A stretch of 64,000 nucleotides of DNA, from contig CATNEN010000038.1 in assembly GCA_950097015.1 (NCBI GenBank), forward strand, positions 25,023,001-25,087,000. The letters are read 5' to 3'. Shown piece by piece: positions 1 through 9,940 of this stretch (the stretch's first letter is position 1; every line of letters starts with the position of its first letter). The translations under genes were made by a program, and so were the position numbers. The notes below the pieces were generated by a model. The model searched no databases. It worked only from the letters and a program-made list of their open reading frames with translations, and was not told the DNA's origin. The stretch comes from Macrostomum hystrix. Lineage: Eukaryota > Platyhelminthes > Macrostomidae.

Positions 1-699
1 AGACAGCTTTTGTGCTGATGAACTTATTTTCACGTCTTGCCACATGCACTCGATGATTGTCTTTGTGAAGTCGACATTTCCTCCCTTGAGGCTGCAGTAG
101 CTGCTTGCCGCTTCCATATCGCCTAGCGTCTGCTTTAAGCACCGCTCAACCGCTGAATCGACCCTTCGACCACTTTTTTGCGCCTCCTTGTGAACCTCAA
201 CTGGACTGGGAACATTGTTTTCATCATCTCTCAACATGTAGTTGATGTCTTTCCTTAATAATTTGTTTATCAGTTTGCAAAAGCGTCTTGCGGCTTCCAT
301 ATTGCCTAGCAACTGTTGTAAGCACTGCTCAGCCGCTGACTCGAACTCAGGGCCACCCTCGGGCCACTTCTGGCAGCTCTTCAATTGAGATTCATCGATA
401 TTCTGATCAGATCGCACAATGTAATTAATGGCTTGCTTTGTAAAATTGTTCGTCAGCTGTCTGAACTCGCGCTTTATTTTCTGGTAGCGATCAGCCTGAT
501 CCGGTTGACCAGTCATATTGCGTAGCCAGTGTTTTAAGCACTCCTCAATTGGTGACTCGACATCTGGACTAACTTGATGGGCAATGTCTTGATGTTCGCG
601 ACTCGACTGGCGGACAGGGAGTTTATAGAAAACAATTGCGGCGATCAGGAGCATAATAAAAGAAATCACTAAGGTTTTCTGTGGATTCATCTCGTTCAT
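1..699 (-). CDS. Membrane-anchored SNAP-like repeat protein, C-terminus outside the window
   Basis: An uninterrupted minus-strand reading frame of 233 codons starts at the ATG at 697-699 and runs off the window. Residues about 9-25 form one hydrophobic segment (TLVISFIMLLIAAIVFY), a probable signal anchor. The rest contains three degenerate copies of a helical repeat around the motif ESAxEQCLxxxxGNMEAA (near 565-520, 345-295 and 160-110 on the plus-strand scale). The same motif (EFESAAEQF...GEMDAANSF) occurs in the next gene, which is a clearer SNAP relative. The repeats are spaced about 60-70 residues apart. No function can be read directly; a membrane-tethered, TPR-like adaptor is the inference. 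It is tandem with, and on the same strand as, two other SNAP-like genes, so local duplication is likely. The relationship rests on motif similarity only. Confidence 0.6.
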   Translation of the reverse strand, partial: MNEMNPQKTLVISFIMLLIAAIVFYKLPVRQSSREHQDIAHQVSPDVESPIEECLKHWLRNMTGQPDQADRYQKIKREFRQLTNNFTKQAINYIVRSDQNIDESQLKSCQKWPEGGPEFESAAEQCLQQLLGNMEAARRFCKLINKLLRKDINYMLRDDENNVPSPVEVHKEAQKSGRRVDSAVERCLKQTLGDMEAASSYCSLKGGNVDFTKTIIECMWQDVKISSSAQKLS

Positions 700-1140
700 T
701 GTTCTTTCACTGAAATTGAAATGGGATAGTTAAGCTTAGTGCGATAGATTTACAAATTTTGTTCAAGTTTAAATTTTTTTCGACTTTAAAAGTTTCCATT
801 AAAAATTCTGGCGTTACGTTATGAATAGTTGTTCGCAGCAACAGAGTCAGTGTCTGAGTAATTTATTTGTTCATCACATATGAAAGTTTCTAGGTTAGTC
901 AACAGAAAAAAACATTCGGTTCCTATCGATTCTAACAGTTCCTAACAGTTTGAAAATCGAAGAATTGAAATTTAAGATATCATGTGCAAAGCTGCAACGC
1001 TAGCTCAATAAAAATAGTCTGGAATGTAAAAAAACTATTACGGAAAACTTTTGCTTTTTTACGGAAGTTTTTTGCTTCATCGCTGGCACAAAATAAGTGC
1101 ACCTTCCAATACACTAATACCTCAAAAGATTAAAACAAAT

Positions 1141-2292
1141 CTAGCGCAACGGCTCGGCGTCCCCAGCCACAGATGTGCGCAGCTGATGCAGCCGCCTCTG
1201 AGCGAAGTCGTCAAGGTTGTTGAACTTCTCGAATTCCGAGACGGCTGCGTCAAAGGAGCCCACGTTGCAAGCGCGAGCCGCGGACGTCAGCCGAGTCACC
1301 AGCGAGAGCTCATCGCTGTCCGCAAACGAGCTGCTCATGCTAGCCAGCTGCTGAGCCTTCTCACCTGCGAGCTCAGCTGAGCATGAGCACAGTAGGCACA
1401 GACACGACTTGAACAGGTGATCCTTGGCTCCGATTCCCAACAGACTGTGACTCTGCGATGACACTCCCAGCTGCTCAAACTGCTCAGCTGCATCGGCCAG
1501 CCTCCCGCAGTCCGCCATCAGCTCCGCAGCCTTGGTGCGACAGCCGCCAGCGCTGGCCGGACTGTTCTCGCCGTCCCAGAAGTCCGCCGCTCTCAGGTAC
1601 AGCCCGATCGCTGCCGACAGCTCTGCCAGATCGCCGCCGCGAACGGATCTCAGCAGGTCTCCGGCCTCCTCCAGGTGTCTGGCCGCGATGCTGAACTGGC
1701 CCTGCTCTGCGTAGATCTGGGCTGCTCGCTGCATGAGCTCGGCGGCCTTCTTTGTGAACTTGACCTCTTTCAGCTTGCGGTAGCAGTTGGCCGCCTCCGA
1801 GAAGCTGTTGGCCGCGTCCATCTCGCCTCGACTCTGGCGTGAGAACTGCTCCGCCGCTGACTCGAACTCCCGACCAGCTTCGAGCCACTGCTTGCTCGCT
1901 TTGAGTCTGTTGCCTTTTACAACCGAGATTCTTGGCGTCGCATCTCCAACTATAGGGCAGCAGTCAGTACACTGCCTTGTGTGTGCACTATTAAGGCGGC
2001 CAATCAGTCTTTGAATAATGTCGCGTGTCAAAGCGAGGAGTTTTTTCATGACAACGGTATCAAAGACTGAATCTCCGACTACAAAAACTGCCAGCAAGAC
2101 CAAGGCGACTAATTGAATGCTATATTTCGAGTTTGAATACACGTTTAGAACCATCGCCAACGCAATGATGATCAAGGCGATCGAAAGAAACGTCATCAGT
2201 CTTTTAAATTTGAATTTCTTTTCTTGCAGCTGCAGAGCGGGACTCAGTTGTCTACCGTGTTCAATGGTCAGTGTGGTATATTCGGCTGGCAT
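1141..2292 (-). CDS. SNAP-like (NSF attachment protein family) with two N-terminal transmembrane segments
   Basis: A 383-residue single-exon protein starting at an ATG. Residues about 33-52 and 58-78 are strongly hydrophobic and look like a membrane hairpin. Residues about 123-383 align by eye with alpha/gamma-SNAP: helical repeats with AANCYRKL, AAQIYAEQGQFSIAARHLEEAG, a YLRAADFWDGENSPASA block equivalent to the SNAP 'QAADYFKGEESxSSA' segment, and GAKDHLFKSCLCLLC, equivalent to SNAP 'SAKDYFFRAALCHL'. Classical SNAPs are soluble, about 290-310 residues, and bring NSF to SNARE bundles. Here an approximately 120-residue membrane module precedes the SNAP fold, so a constitutively membrane-bound form is the inference. 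The C-terminus is charged and ends in Leu-Arg, unlike the short conserved NSF-stimulating tail. Its neighbours on both sides are SNAP-like paralogues on the same strand. Confidence 0.75.
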   Translation of the reverse strand: MPAEYTTLTIEHGRQLSPALQLQEKKFKFKRLMTFLSIALIIIALAMVLNVYSNSKYSIQLVALVLLAVFVVGDSVFDTVVMKKLLALTRDIIQRLIGRLNSAHTRQCTDCCPIVGDATPRISVVKGNRLKASKQWLEAGREFESAAEQFSRQSRGEMDAANSFSEAANCYRKLKEVKFTKKAAELMQRAAQIYAEQGQFSIAARHLEEAGDLLRSVRGGDLAELSAAIGLYLRAADFWDGENSPASAGGCRTKAAELMADCGRLADAAEQFEQLGVSSQSHSLLGIGAKDHLFKSCLCLLCSCSAELAGEKAQQLASMSSSFADSDELSLVTRLTSAARACNVGSFDAAVSEFEKFNNLDDFAQRRLHQLRTSVAGDAEPLR

Positions 2293-2513
2293 GATTACTG
2301 CAGGCTGGTGGGCTCTGAAAGTGAGGTTATCAAGCTATCGTCAGAAATGCATTGTCAACGCACGTATCAACGGGTGGAGAATAAATATCTAGGGGCCCTG
2401 TTACTTATTTATTTTCATTTATTTTTTTGACGTTTAAATTATTTGATTTTTAAGTAATTTAAGAAATGGGAGCTATCTTTTAAATTGACAGTCATGAAAG
2501 AAATTAACTTTTT

Positions 2514-2873
2514 GGGGGTCGGTGGCTGAGCGGTTAACGCGTTTTCCTCTCGCACCACGGTCCCTAAGTTCGATTCCACAGCGAGACCACATTCATTTGG
2601 GGCGCAGCCGCTGAGAGAAGGCTTGAGGGCTTGTCGTGCAATTTACGCCCTTGAGGGCCAACACTGCCTGATAATGAGAAAGTCAGGGCAGATATACACA
2701 GCTGTGTGAGCGTATGCATGCGTACAGTATCTGTGTGTGGTCAGGAGTCAGCGAAATGGGCAGAATTGCCTTCTCGCTGGCTGCGGGTCTAGTGTCACAA
2801 ACTGATGTACTATTCATTGCCCGCAGGCCTCCTGCAAATTAATGTTAGTAATATAATAAAATTATTGAAAAAA
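2514..2873 (+). mobile_element. tRNA-derived SINE (copy 1, most complete)
   Basis: The head resembles a tRNA gene: an A-box-like TGGCTGAGCGG near 2522 and a B-box-like AGTTCGATTCC near 2567. A tRNA-unrelated body of about 250 bp and an A-rich tail near 2860-2873 follow. Two decayed relatives on the opposite strand, near 60.7 kb and 63.0 kb, share the body, which shows it is a dispersed family. I did not find a convincing target-site duplication. Confidence 0.7.
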
Positions 2874-3344
2874 AAATTACTGTGCAAAACTGGGATCAAA
2901 ATTAGAAGCCGAGCATAAGGCTCACGTACAGTTTTATTAAGTATTTTTATGCTTCAGCGATCAGGTAACTGACAACTATGTTGTGTTGAAAATAAAAAAA
3001 TTAAAAAAGAAGAGTTAATTTAGACAGAAAGTTTTTTAATTTGTTTTAAAACTAGGTTAAAATCTTAACCACTTAAGATCTGGCTAAAAAACGAAAAACG
3101 GAAAGTTACGTATCCTTTTGCGAAAGATGTGCGAAAGATTTTGGCTTCAACCTGGCAGTTTGCATACCTAACGCGCACTATTAATATCGTCGTGAGACAG
3201 ATGTGTCAGGATACGCTCGTACGCGTGACCGCGTGTCAATATTATACGGGTGATTACATGTTAAATTCACATGAAACTAATTTTCGGAATGTTTAATCGC
3301 ATCAAGCTTCTGAATTGTTCATTACGCAATAGATTTACAGATGT
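2874..3344. other. Spacer without a recognised gene
   Basis: AT-rich DNA between the SINE and the stop codon of the next minus-strand gene. It would hold that gene's 3' UTR. No further structure was seen. Confidence 0.5.
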
Positions 3345-4445
3345 CTAAGTCAAAGATCTGCCACGTGACTTCACAATGCCATCCCGTGCCTCGTTCAGTC
3401 GGCGTTGAACAAATTCGTCGAGACTGTTGAACCTCGTGAACTCCTTCAGGGCGGCGTCAAACGTGTCAACACAGCCCGTTTCGCTAGCTTTGGCGATCTC
3501 TTTGACTAGCTGAAATTCGTCGCTGTTTTGAAAGTGACCGCACAGTCTGGCCAACTCGTCTGCCTTCATGGCGCAGGCCTTATGATCCAAAGATAGGCAT
3601 AGACAGCACTTAAACATGTGATCCTTGGAGCCGTATTCGAGCAGGCTGTGTGTCTTGGACAGCTTGCTGACGTTTTGAAACTCATCAGCTGCTTTTTTCA
3701 GCATACCGTAGTCAGCTAGTACAATCGCGGCCTTCGTCAGGCAGGCGGCTGCGCTGCTCGGACTGTCCTCGTTCATAAAGTATTCGGCAGCTTTCTTGTA
3801 GTATTTGACAGCGTCATTGCCAATTTCAGCACTACTTTGGTCTACGACTACAAAGCCTTCGGCCTCCATCGTTTGAACATCTATGGGTGAAGGTGAGGTC
3901 GCACTATTTTCTTGTCCAAATTCCACTTCCAATTCAAGCTGTTCGGACAGTTCACCGGCTGACTCCAGCAGTCTGGCAGCAATGTTAAACTGGCCTAGCT
4001 GGCAGTACAACTGAGCGGCGTGCTCTAAACAAGGTATGGCATTTTTCTTTTTCACTTTACGAAAGCAATTTGCAGCAGTGCTGAAGCAATCTGCCTGCTC
4101 ATACTGACAGCCGTCTCTCTCTGCGTAACGTTTCGCTGCTTCAACAAAAGCATCACCAGCTCGATTCCAATTGTTCGCTAGTTTGAACAAATTGCCGGCC
4201 ATGACGAATTTCTTATCGGAATCCTGCGAACCAGAAAAGCTGGCAAACCTATGTGGATGAGATTGTGCCTGGTTGAATAGATCCTCTGCTTTCTCATTAT
4301 AAGAGCATAAATTAGCATCCGTAGAATGATATTCAGTACTGATATTCGGTCCTGACTGACTACCTGGTTCGGAATCGTCTGTTTTAGGTGAGTTGTCCAT
4401 CTCAGACTGATCTAGAATTCGATTTAAAGAAAATTCTTGACTCAT
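3345..4445 (-). CDS. SNAP-like protein (divergent alpha-SNAP paralogue)
   Basis: A 366-residue single-exon protein; I take the ATG at 4443-4445 because codons upstream lack an ATG. Residues 1-50 are polar and probably disordered. From about residue 50 the SNAP architecture is clear: an EKAEDLFNQAQ helix, an exposed loop HRFASFSGS where alpha-SNAP has its membrane-attachment loop, then AGDAFVEAAKRYAERDG, AANCFRKV, LYCQLGQFNIAARLLESAGEL, KYYKKAAEYFMNEDSPSSAAA and YGSKDHMFKCCLCL. An acidic insert of about 35 residues (about 170-208) interrupts the middle helices, which normal SNAPs lack. It has no membrane segment, unlike its two neighbours. The family role is the NSF adaptor in SNARE disassembly; whether this divergent copy binds NSF is unknown. 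It is similar to the 1141-2292 product throughout the helical region. Confidence 0.78.
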   Translation of the reverse strand: MSQEFSLNRILDQSEMDNSPKTDDSEPGSQSGPNISTEYHSTDANLCSYNEKAEDLFNQAQSHPHRFASFSGSQDSDKKFVMAGNLFKLANNWNRAGDAFVEAAKRYAERDGCQYEQADCFSTAANCFRKVKKKNAIPCLEHAAQLYCQLGQFNIAARLLESAGELSEQLELEVEFGQENSATSPSPIDVQTMEAEGFVVVDQSSAEIGNDAVKYYKKAAEYFMNEDSPSSAAACLTKAAIVLADYGMLKKAADEFQNVSKLSKTHSLLEYGSKDHMFKCCLCLSLDHKACAMKADELARLCGHFQNSDEFQLVKEIAKASETGCVDTFDAALKEFTRFNSLDEFVQRRLNEARDGIVKSRGRSLT

Positions 4446-6639
4446 TTTTTTCTTAATCAGCAACTGGAAAGCAAGTTCAAAATAATATTCATATCCATTT
4501 GGTTAGATACGAAGTAAATTTTCAGGCACTAGATTCCAAATATTTTTGTTTCTAAAGTTTTGTGAACTAGAAAAAAATCATCAAATTTATCAGCGTTATT
4601 AAAACTTTGCTTGTATTTTAACTTAAAATTTAGAATATGGTTCCGTTTGCGAATTTGAGTACAGCGTGTCACTCTGAGCTGTGTGCCTGCGTGTCACTCT
4701 GCGCTGTGTGCTTGTTTGTCACTCTGAGCTTCGAAAGATATAGAAAATAGAGCATTGGTAGAAAAGTATTCATAGAAAGTAGAGTCTGCTGGTTGCTATA
4801 TTAGTGAATCTCTTGAACCATAAGTGTTTAAGTCATGATGCTAGCACTGAAACCTATTTCTGTGTACAGTGATTAAAAATATGCAAAAGTGGGTAACTTA
4901 GATAACTAGAAGTGTAGTTTTTCAAATGGCAATTAATTGCAAATATATGTAATGTACATAATTATTTTTAAACCACAACATATATTGCTCTCCAATGTAC
5001 GGTCATGGAAAACAAAAAATTTAGAAAGTCTTTTGAACATTAGGATGTCACTATAAGCTTTTCTTCAATTATGTTTGAAATGCTATGGCTAAAAGATGCG
5101 TGCAATATATATTACATTATAAACAAAATTACAGAGCTATACATAGTCTAGCAAGAAAGAAAAATATCTATATACAGTCTTATAAGTCGATTATTATTAC
5201 ATGATTATTTTTAAGGCTATAACTTTAAGTTTTGGATCAAAAATTTGTACTCTTGGTGAAGCAGTTAGTTTACTTTGTGGGGAAAAACAGTACACCTATA
5301 AAAACTATCAATGAAGAGTAAAGAAAAAAATCAATGAGTATAGTCTATAGTGACAAGTTACTGATTTATATGCATGCTAAAGCAATGTAGTTTTATAAAA
5401 TGTAAAAATTCATACAATAATATATAGTCGAGGTACTTTTCACAGCTTTTCTTTTGGCAACTGAGTTCGGGTTGATTTATAGTTTAGGTTTAAGGCTGTT
5501 TACACATACTTAATATATTTATATTGACTTTATTTACATAAAATCAACATATTGATATAAATACATAATAAAGGGCCTTACGCCCAAAATATAAATAAAC
5601 CGGTATTCAGAATAATATAGACTAGACTATAATAATCAATATATTAAATCATTCTAAACAGAAAATGTTACAATTTGTGAGCACAACCAGCTAGATAAAA
5701 ACACGATGAGCTATTATATTTCGTAAAAAGCAGCACATAACTCCTTGAATGGATTCAAATAAAAATAACAGGTTGCGCAAAAGAGGCAAAATCAAATGTT
5801 GAATTTTAACGAAGCGACGAGCGACAAACCACGATTTTATTTTTAAAACGGGGTAATTTTTATTTCCAAGTTGCTCACTTTTCGCAATAAATTTTTTTCT
5901 ATTAAAACTTCAGAAACAATTTTTTATCTAAAACACAGTGTATTTAAAATATTGGTTATTTTTAATAACCACATTTTAAATATAAATTGCATGTTTTCTT
6001 ATACGCTTTGCATAACACCGGACGTTTTAATGAAAAAAGTTCAATATTCAATACTTAGAAATCTTCTGGAAAATTGATGTAATTATAGATTAAATTAATT
6101 TTATATAGAATCGCCAAAAAACCTTTAATGCATAAAATATGTCTACGCTTTAATTTTCTGGAAAGTTTTATCGAATTGAAATTATTTTTAATTAAAAGAT
6201 TTAAGACTTTGTTATTTTAGAGTGCCGTGCAGCCTGTGCTTCACCTGTGTATTTTGCAGAGAGCATGTCAACCACAGCCTAGGATAATAGCGAATTTTGG
6301 AATGTCCGTATACAATGAATTCCGCGAATAATTGCAGTACTTTGATGAGCGTTATTTTTGTGATAATGATCAAGCCACATGCATAAATTTCATTTAAGCA
6401 GCCACCATAGCAGCGACCGTCAGCCAGCAACATTCCACGTACGCTGAAAACTCGAACAAGATGCAAAACACCGATGCTACTGTGAGCCTTATGTAACTAA
6501 TAGTGAGTGGGCTTAGTTTTATGCATTGCACATGAGACTACATGGAAGCCGCGATCTCTAAACCGCATGAACGAGGAGCATTTAAAAAGTTCTTTTTCGG
6601 TGTGCCCTAAAAATTAACAAGCAGCAGATATTAACTAGA
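4446..6639. other. AT-rich intergenic DNA
   Basis: No reading frame with coding character on either strand. A short tandem repeat of about 25 bp (three imperfect copies of a GTGTCACTCTGAGCT-type unit) lies near 4664-4730. Nothing else was recognised. Confidence 0.6.
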
Positions 6640-6675
6640 AAAACATGGTTAAATTGCTCATTGTCATTCACTTAT

Positions 6676-7366
6676 TCAACACATTCCCCACCATTGTCCT
6701 CGCACTTCTGCCAACGATGCACTGTAGGCCTCTGATTCCGGCACCCACGCCTCTTGCGTCCGCATCGCGTAACGCTCCATTGCAAGCAGCTTCGATGGCT
6801 CAATGCTGTCGAATCGATTGCCCTGAAGGTGCTTCTTCACAGTTGGAAATAGGAAGAAGTTCACGGTGACAAGTCCGCGAATAGGTTGGATGCTATAGCA
6901 CGTCCCAGCCCCATCTGTTCAGAAGATCCATGATATTGTGCTTGCGAGGTGCTGGTGCATTTTCGTGCAACAGGATCACACCAGACTCCAGCAGGCCAGG
7001 ACGCTCTTCAAAGCGCAGGACACAACTTCTACTGCAGGATCCACTTAGAGTAGTGCCCATTCACGGTGGTTCCCTTGGAGCATAACAAAACTAAATTTGC
7101 ATGACCTTCAGCGCGCCCTGCTTCCTGATTGCCTTCTGCGGCCTCGAAGAATCAGCCGGAAGCCATTCAGCAGACTGGGCCTTTGTTTCACGATCCCAGC
7201 TGTAAATCTACGCGCGTTTTATCTCCGACAAAAATTCTCTAAAGAAAGTAGATACCTTCGCTTTGAAAGGGACGCAGTTATTTCTTGACTGCTGCAGAGC
7301 TCGCTGAATATTCTGCTCCCGTCAGAATTTGTGGCAGCCATACTTGCAAAACTTCTTCTGCAGGTT
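6676..7366 (-). pseudogene. Mariner transposase, C-terminal half, broken
   Basis: Minus-strand translation in pieces gives mariner catalytic-domain hallmarks in order: a block like WIYSWDRETK...SAEW (about 7200-7150), a degraded LLHENAPAPR (the 'HDNAPxH' block), WGWDVL.HPTYS (the 'HPPYSPDLAP' block) and FFLFPTVKKHLQGNRFDS (the 'FPxLKxxLxGxRF' block). Stops occur within these blocks, and one Asp of the usual DDD triad region reads as Glu. It is non-functional. Confidence 0.65.
7139..7366. repeat. Inverted repeat arm, left
   Basis: Reverse complement of 7708-7936 with a handful of mismatches. Both arms contain the same middle section of the mariner transposase. Confidence 0.8.
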
Positions 7367-7936
7367 CTCGAAAAATGACGTACGAAGTGTCATGTTCGAA
7401 GCTTCAATTTCTGCAAGCGAAAAAGCCTCGGGAGATATGTTCCGAGAGCTTCAGCTAATTTTTTGCAGCAACGCACCAACTGAGCAGACGGTTCGCAAGT
7501 GGTACCTGTTGTTTACGGAAGGGAGGGAGAGAATGCATCGAAGATAATGATCGTTCAGGAAGGCCAACGACTGCCACCAACGAGACAGTAATGAAGAAAG
7601 TCCAGGAGCTCCTGGATAATGATCGGCGACGGACATGCGAAAAGCTGGCAGAATAGGCTGGAGTGTCAGTTGGAAGTAATATATATACCATTCTGACTGA
7701 GCGTCTCAACCTGCAGAAGAAGTTTTGCAAGTATGGATGCCACAAATTCTGACGGGAGCAGAATATTCAGCGAGCTCTGCAGCAGTTAAGAAATAACTGC
7801 GTCCCTTTCAAAGCGAATGTATCTACTTTCTTCAGAGAATTTTTGTCGGAGATAAAACGCGCGTGGATTTACAGCTGGGATCGTGAAACAAAGGCCCTGT
7901 CTGCTGAATGGCTTCCGGCTGATTCTTCGAGCCTTC
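7367..7936 (+). pseudogene. Mariner transposase, N-terminal half, broken
   Basis: The plus strand shows the mariner paired helix-turn-helix signature: PTEQTVRKWYLLFTEGRE, then SGRPTTATNETVMKKVQELL and NDRRRTCEKLAE, followed by an in-frame stop. A second stretch after 7708 continues toward SWDRETKALSAEW. Stops and a frame change near 7547-7560 make it non-functional. The 5' end, with the transposase start, is missing because the inverted arm replaces it. Confidence 0.65.
7708..7936. repeat. Inverted repeat arm, right
   Basis: Reverse complement of 7139-7366. Together with the left arm it could fold into a hairpin of about 228 bp with a loop of about 340 nt. Confidence 0.8.
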
Positions 7937-9294
7937 TTGCTGTCCCTATCTGGACACTCTCAACCTTGAGTCGGGCCCCTCTATCTTTGCTGCATCCTTA
8001 AAAATCCCCTATGCAGAAGTCCTCTCTCTTGCTGAACCGTCTACTCCCTGAGAATACTTCGCATAGGAGTCCCTATAGTTTCGGCCATGGACGTTGCATC
8101 TTGCATGGGGATGAGACAAAAATACATCCTCTTTTAGAGCGGCAGCCTCCGTTTCGTCAGGGTCAGTCGGTTGTGCTGTCCCGCAGGTGGCTGGTGGCAG
8201 CCCTGCCTGCAGATTCTACCTTTTCACAACCCTGGCCTTTTCCCCTTGGTCCCTGCCCAAAGCGATACCAACAGAGGTGGTTTAGTTACGAAGGGACGAG
8301 GTCCGCTTCTGCCATGCATTGCTATCCCCTGGGAGCCGGTACCGCCTTCAGGAGCGTTAGGCTTAAGAAAGGCGACATCAAAAGCTGTGTGCTGCGGCCC
8401 ATCACGAGCTGTGTGTCACGCTGAAGATGCTGGATGATAGGGCGCTAGTGAAGTGCGGTGACGTCCTGTTGTTATCGAGCTCCTTGACTAGCGTTATGAA
8501 GATTCTATGATGAGTGCAGAAAAAAGGCCAGACGCCTACAACTACTTGGGAATCCGTAGCATCCGACATGGGCCTGGTGACCGCCTATCTAATATGGCAC
8601 CACAGAGAGTACCGACTACCTCAGACAGACTGCCGAAGCGGAGCCAGCAGCCTGAGTGCTTCGATTTCAACCCGCGGGAAGCCGGCTGCAAAAGAAGAAG
8701 CTGCAGATTCGCTCACCAATGCTGTATGAGCAAGCCATCGCACTGACTGGGTGATCGTTCTGACTTTAACTCTAATTTGACAACCTTGCTCAATTTTTGC
8801 CAGCTTCGTCTCGATTTCGTCGCTTTGGCTTTGGAGATCTCACTGTTGCTTCGCGTTCGCCAAATTCGTGCCTTCTTGCTTACTGTATGGTGCTTTCAGG
8901 CCACTGAGGCTGCAGTTGTCAACGGCGAACAGCACAATGAACGACTGAGGTCTACAAATATAGAGAAATTAACCGTCGTGTGCCTTGAGTCATTCCACCC
9001 GTGCTACCTGCTGCTCACCACGATCGCCCTGCAACACCGATCGCGAGGAAGCTGAAGAATATCTACACTTACTGTCGCCGTAACGTCGAAGCTCTTGACA
9101 ACGACGATGCTCTAAGGCCGTTAAGTTCAAAACGCTCGGAAGGTCCAGCAGGTTGCCATATCTTCCCTATGGCATATCTTCCCTGCCATATTTCGGCTGC
9201 GGCTATTAGCGCGGGTATACTGCATCTGATTATACGCTTTGACTATCTGTGCCTTGTTCTTCTATAATCTGCATTTTATTTTTTTATATTATTA
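7937..9294. other. Degenerate repeat-like region, unclassified
   Basis: More GC-rich than the surroundings, with no long intact frame. A CCCH-type zinc-finger fragment at 8507-8746 suggests that part of it derives from a retroelement. The rest was not recognised. Confidence 0.35.
8507..8746 (+). pseudogene. Possible retroelement Gag-like zinc-finger fragment
   Basis: A 79-codon frame ending in CFDFNPREAGCKRRSC, RFAH and a further Cys/His group (C-X9-C-X4-C-X3-H, then QCC...H). This Cys/His pattern, preceded by 'FN', is typical of nucleocapsid-like fingers in tyrosine-recombinase (DIRS/Ngaro-type) retroelements and of CCCH fingers generally. No reverse transcriptase or recombinase was seen nearby, so the assignment is tentative. 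Confidence 0.3.
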
Positions 9295-9531
9295 CTAGCT
9301 TTTTTTGCCCGTTGTTTTTGGGGCAGAAATTTAAAGCAAAGCAGTAAGCAATTCACGTCTCTGTATTAACTTTATAGTGAAGGTCACCATTTATTTATTT
9401 ACTGCATTAATGAAAAGTGAAGAGTTTGTTTAAGGGCGTTTTAAGTAAAAAAGAAGTGAAAAGTTTGTCTAAACAGCCCCCTCTTGATTACTTCTTTAGA
9501 AACATGTCTCTTAGCCACTCCTCTATACAGT

Positions 9532-9803
9532 CAGTGGCAGATCCAGGAATTTTGTTTTGGGGCGGTCTGTCAGGGGAGCGCCATGAGAATCACAGAGGGG
9601 GTGCCAGCGGCCGAAAAAGGGCGCCAGGAGCCAAGAAAGGGCGCCAGCGGCTGAAAAACGGGAGCCAGCGGCTGAAAAAGGGGCGCCAGCGGCCGAAAAG
9701 GGGCGCCAGTGCTGCGACTGGCGCCCCTAGTGGGGGCATCTTATTCCCATGATTAAAATTTAGGGGCGCGACTGCCCCCCGCCCCCCCCTAAATCTGCCT
9801 CTG
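9532..9803. mobile_element. Nested hAT-like MITE inside Helitron 1
   Basis: Starts CAGTGGCAGATCC and ends with the near-complementary GGATTT-type end TCTGCCTCTG, giving imperfect terminal inverted repeats. A perfect 8-bp duplication, TATACAGT (9524-9531 and 9804-9811), flanks it; 8 bp is the hAT hallmark. The inside is a GC-rich run of GGCGCCAG-type repeats with no coding capacity. Confidence 0.8.
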
Positions 9804-9940
9804 TATACAGTATGCATGTACACGCGTATACATAAGGAAAATAGCCATGGCATAACAATAACAATGTCAAAGAAACAAAATTAAACTGTTTCAGAGTTCA
9901 GAGTTAGACAGGTCAAGGTCAATTCGTGACTACTTTTCTA

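Larger units (their letters stand above)
6640..7936. mobile_element. Rearranged, inactive mariner/Tc1 element with fold-back arms
   Basis: The two halves of a mariner-type transposase lie in opposite orientations around 7.37 kb. The N-terminal part reads on the plus strand and the C-terminal part on the minus strand. An inverted repeat of about 228 bp (7139-7366 against 7708-7936, roughly 97% identical by eye) flanks a 340-bp centre. Several in-frame stops break both halves. Terminal inverted repeats and TA duplications of an intact mariner were not found. Confidence 0.65.

Noticed and set aside
5871-6466. Short frames in AT-rich DNA
   Set aside because: No codon bias, motif or splice context; expected by chance.
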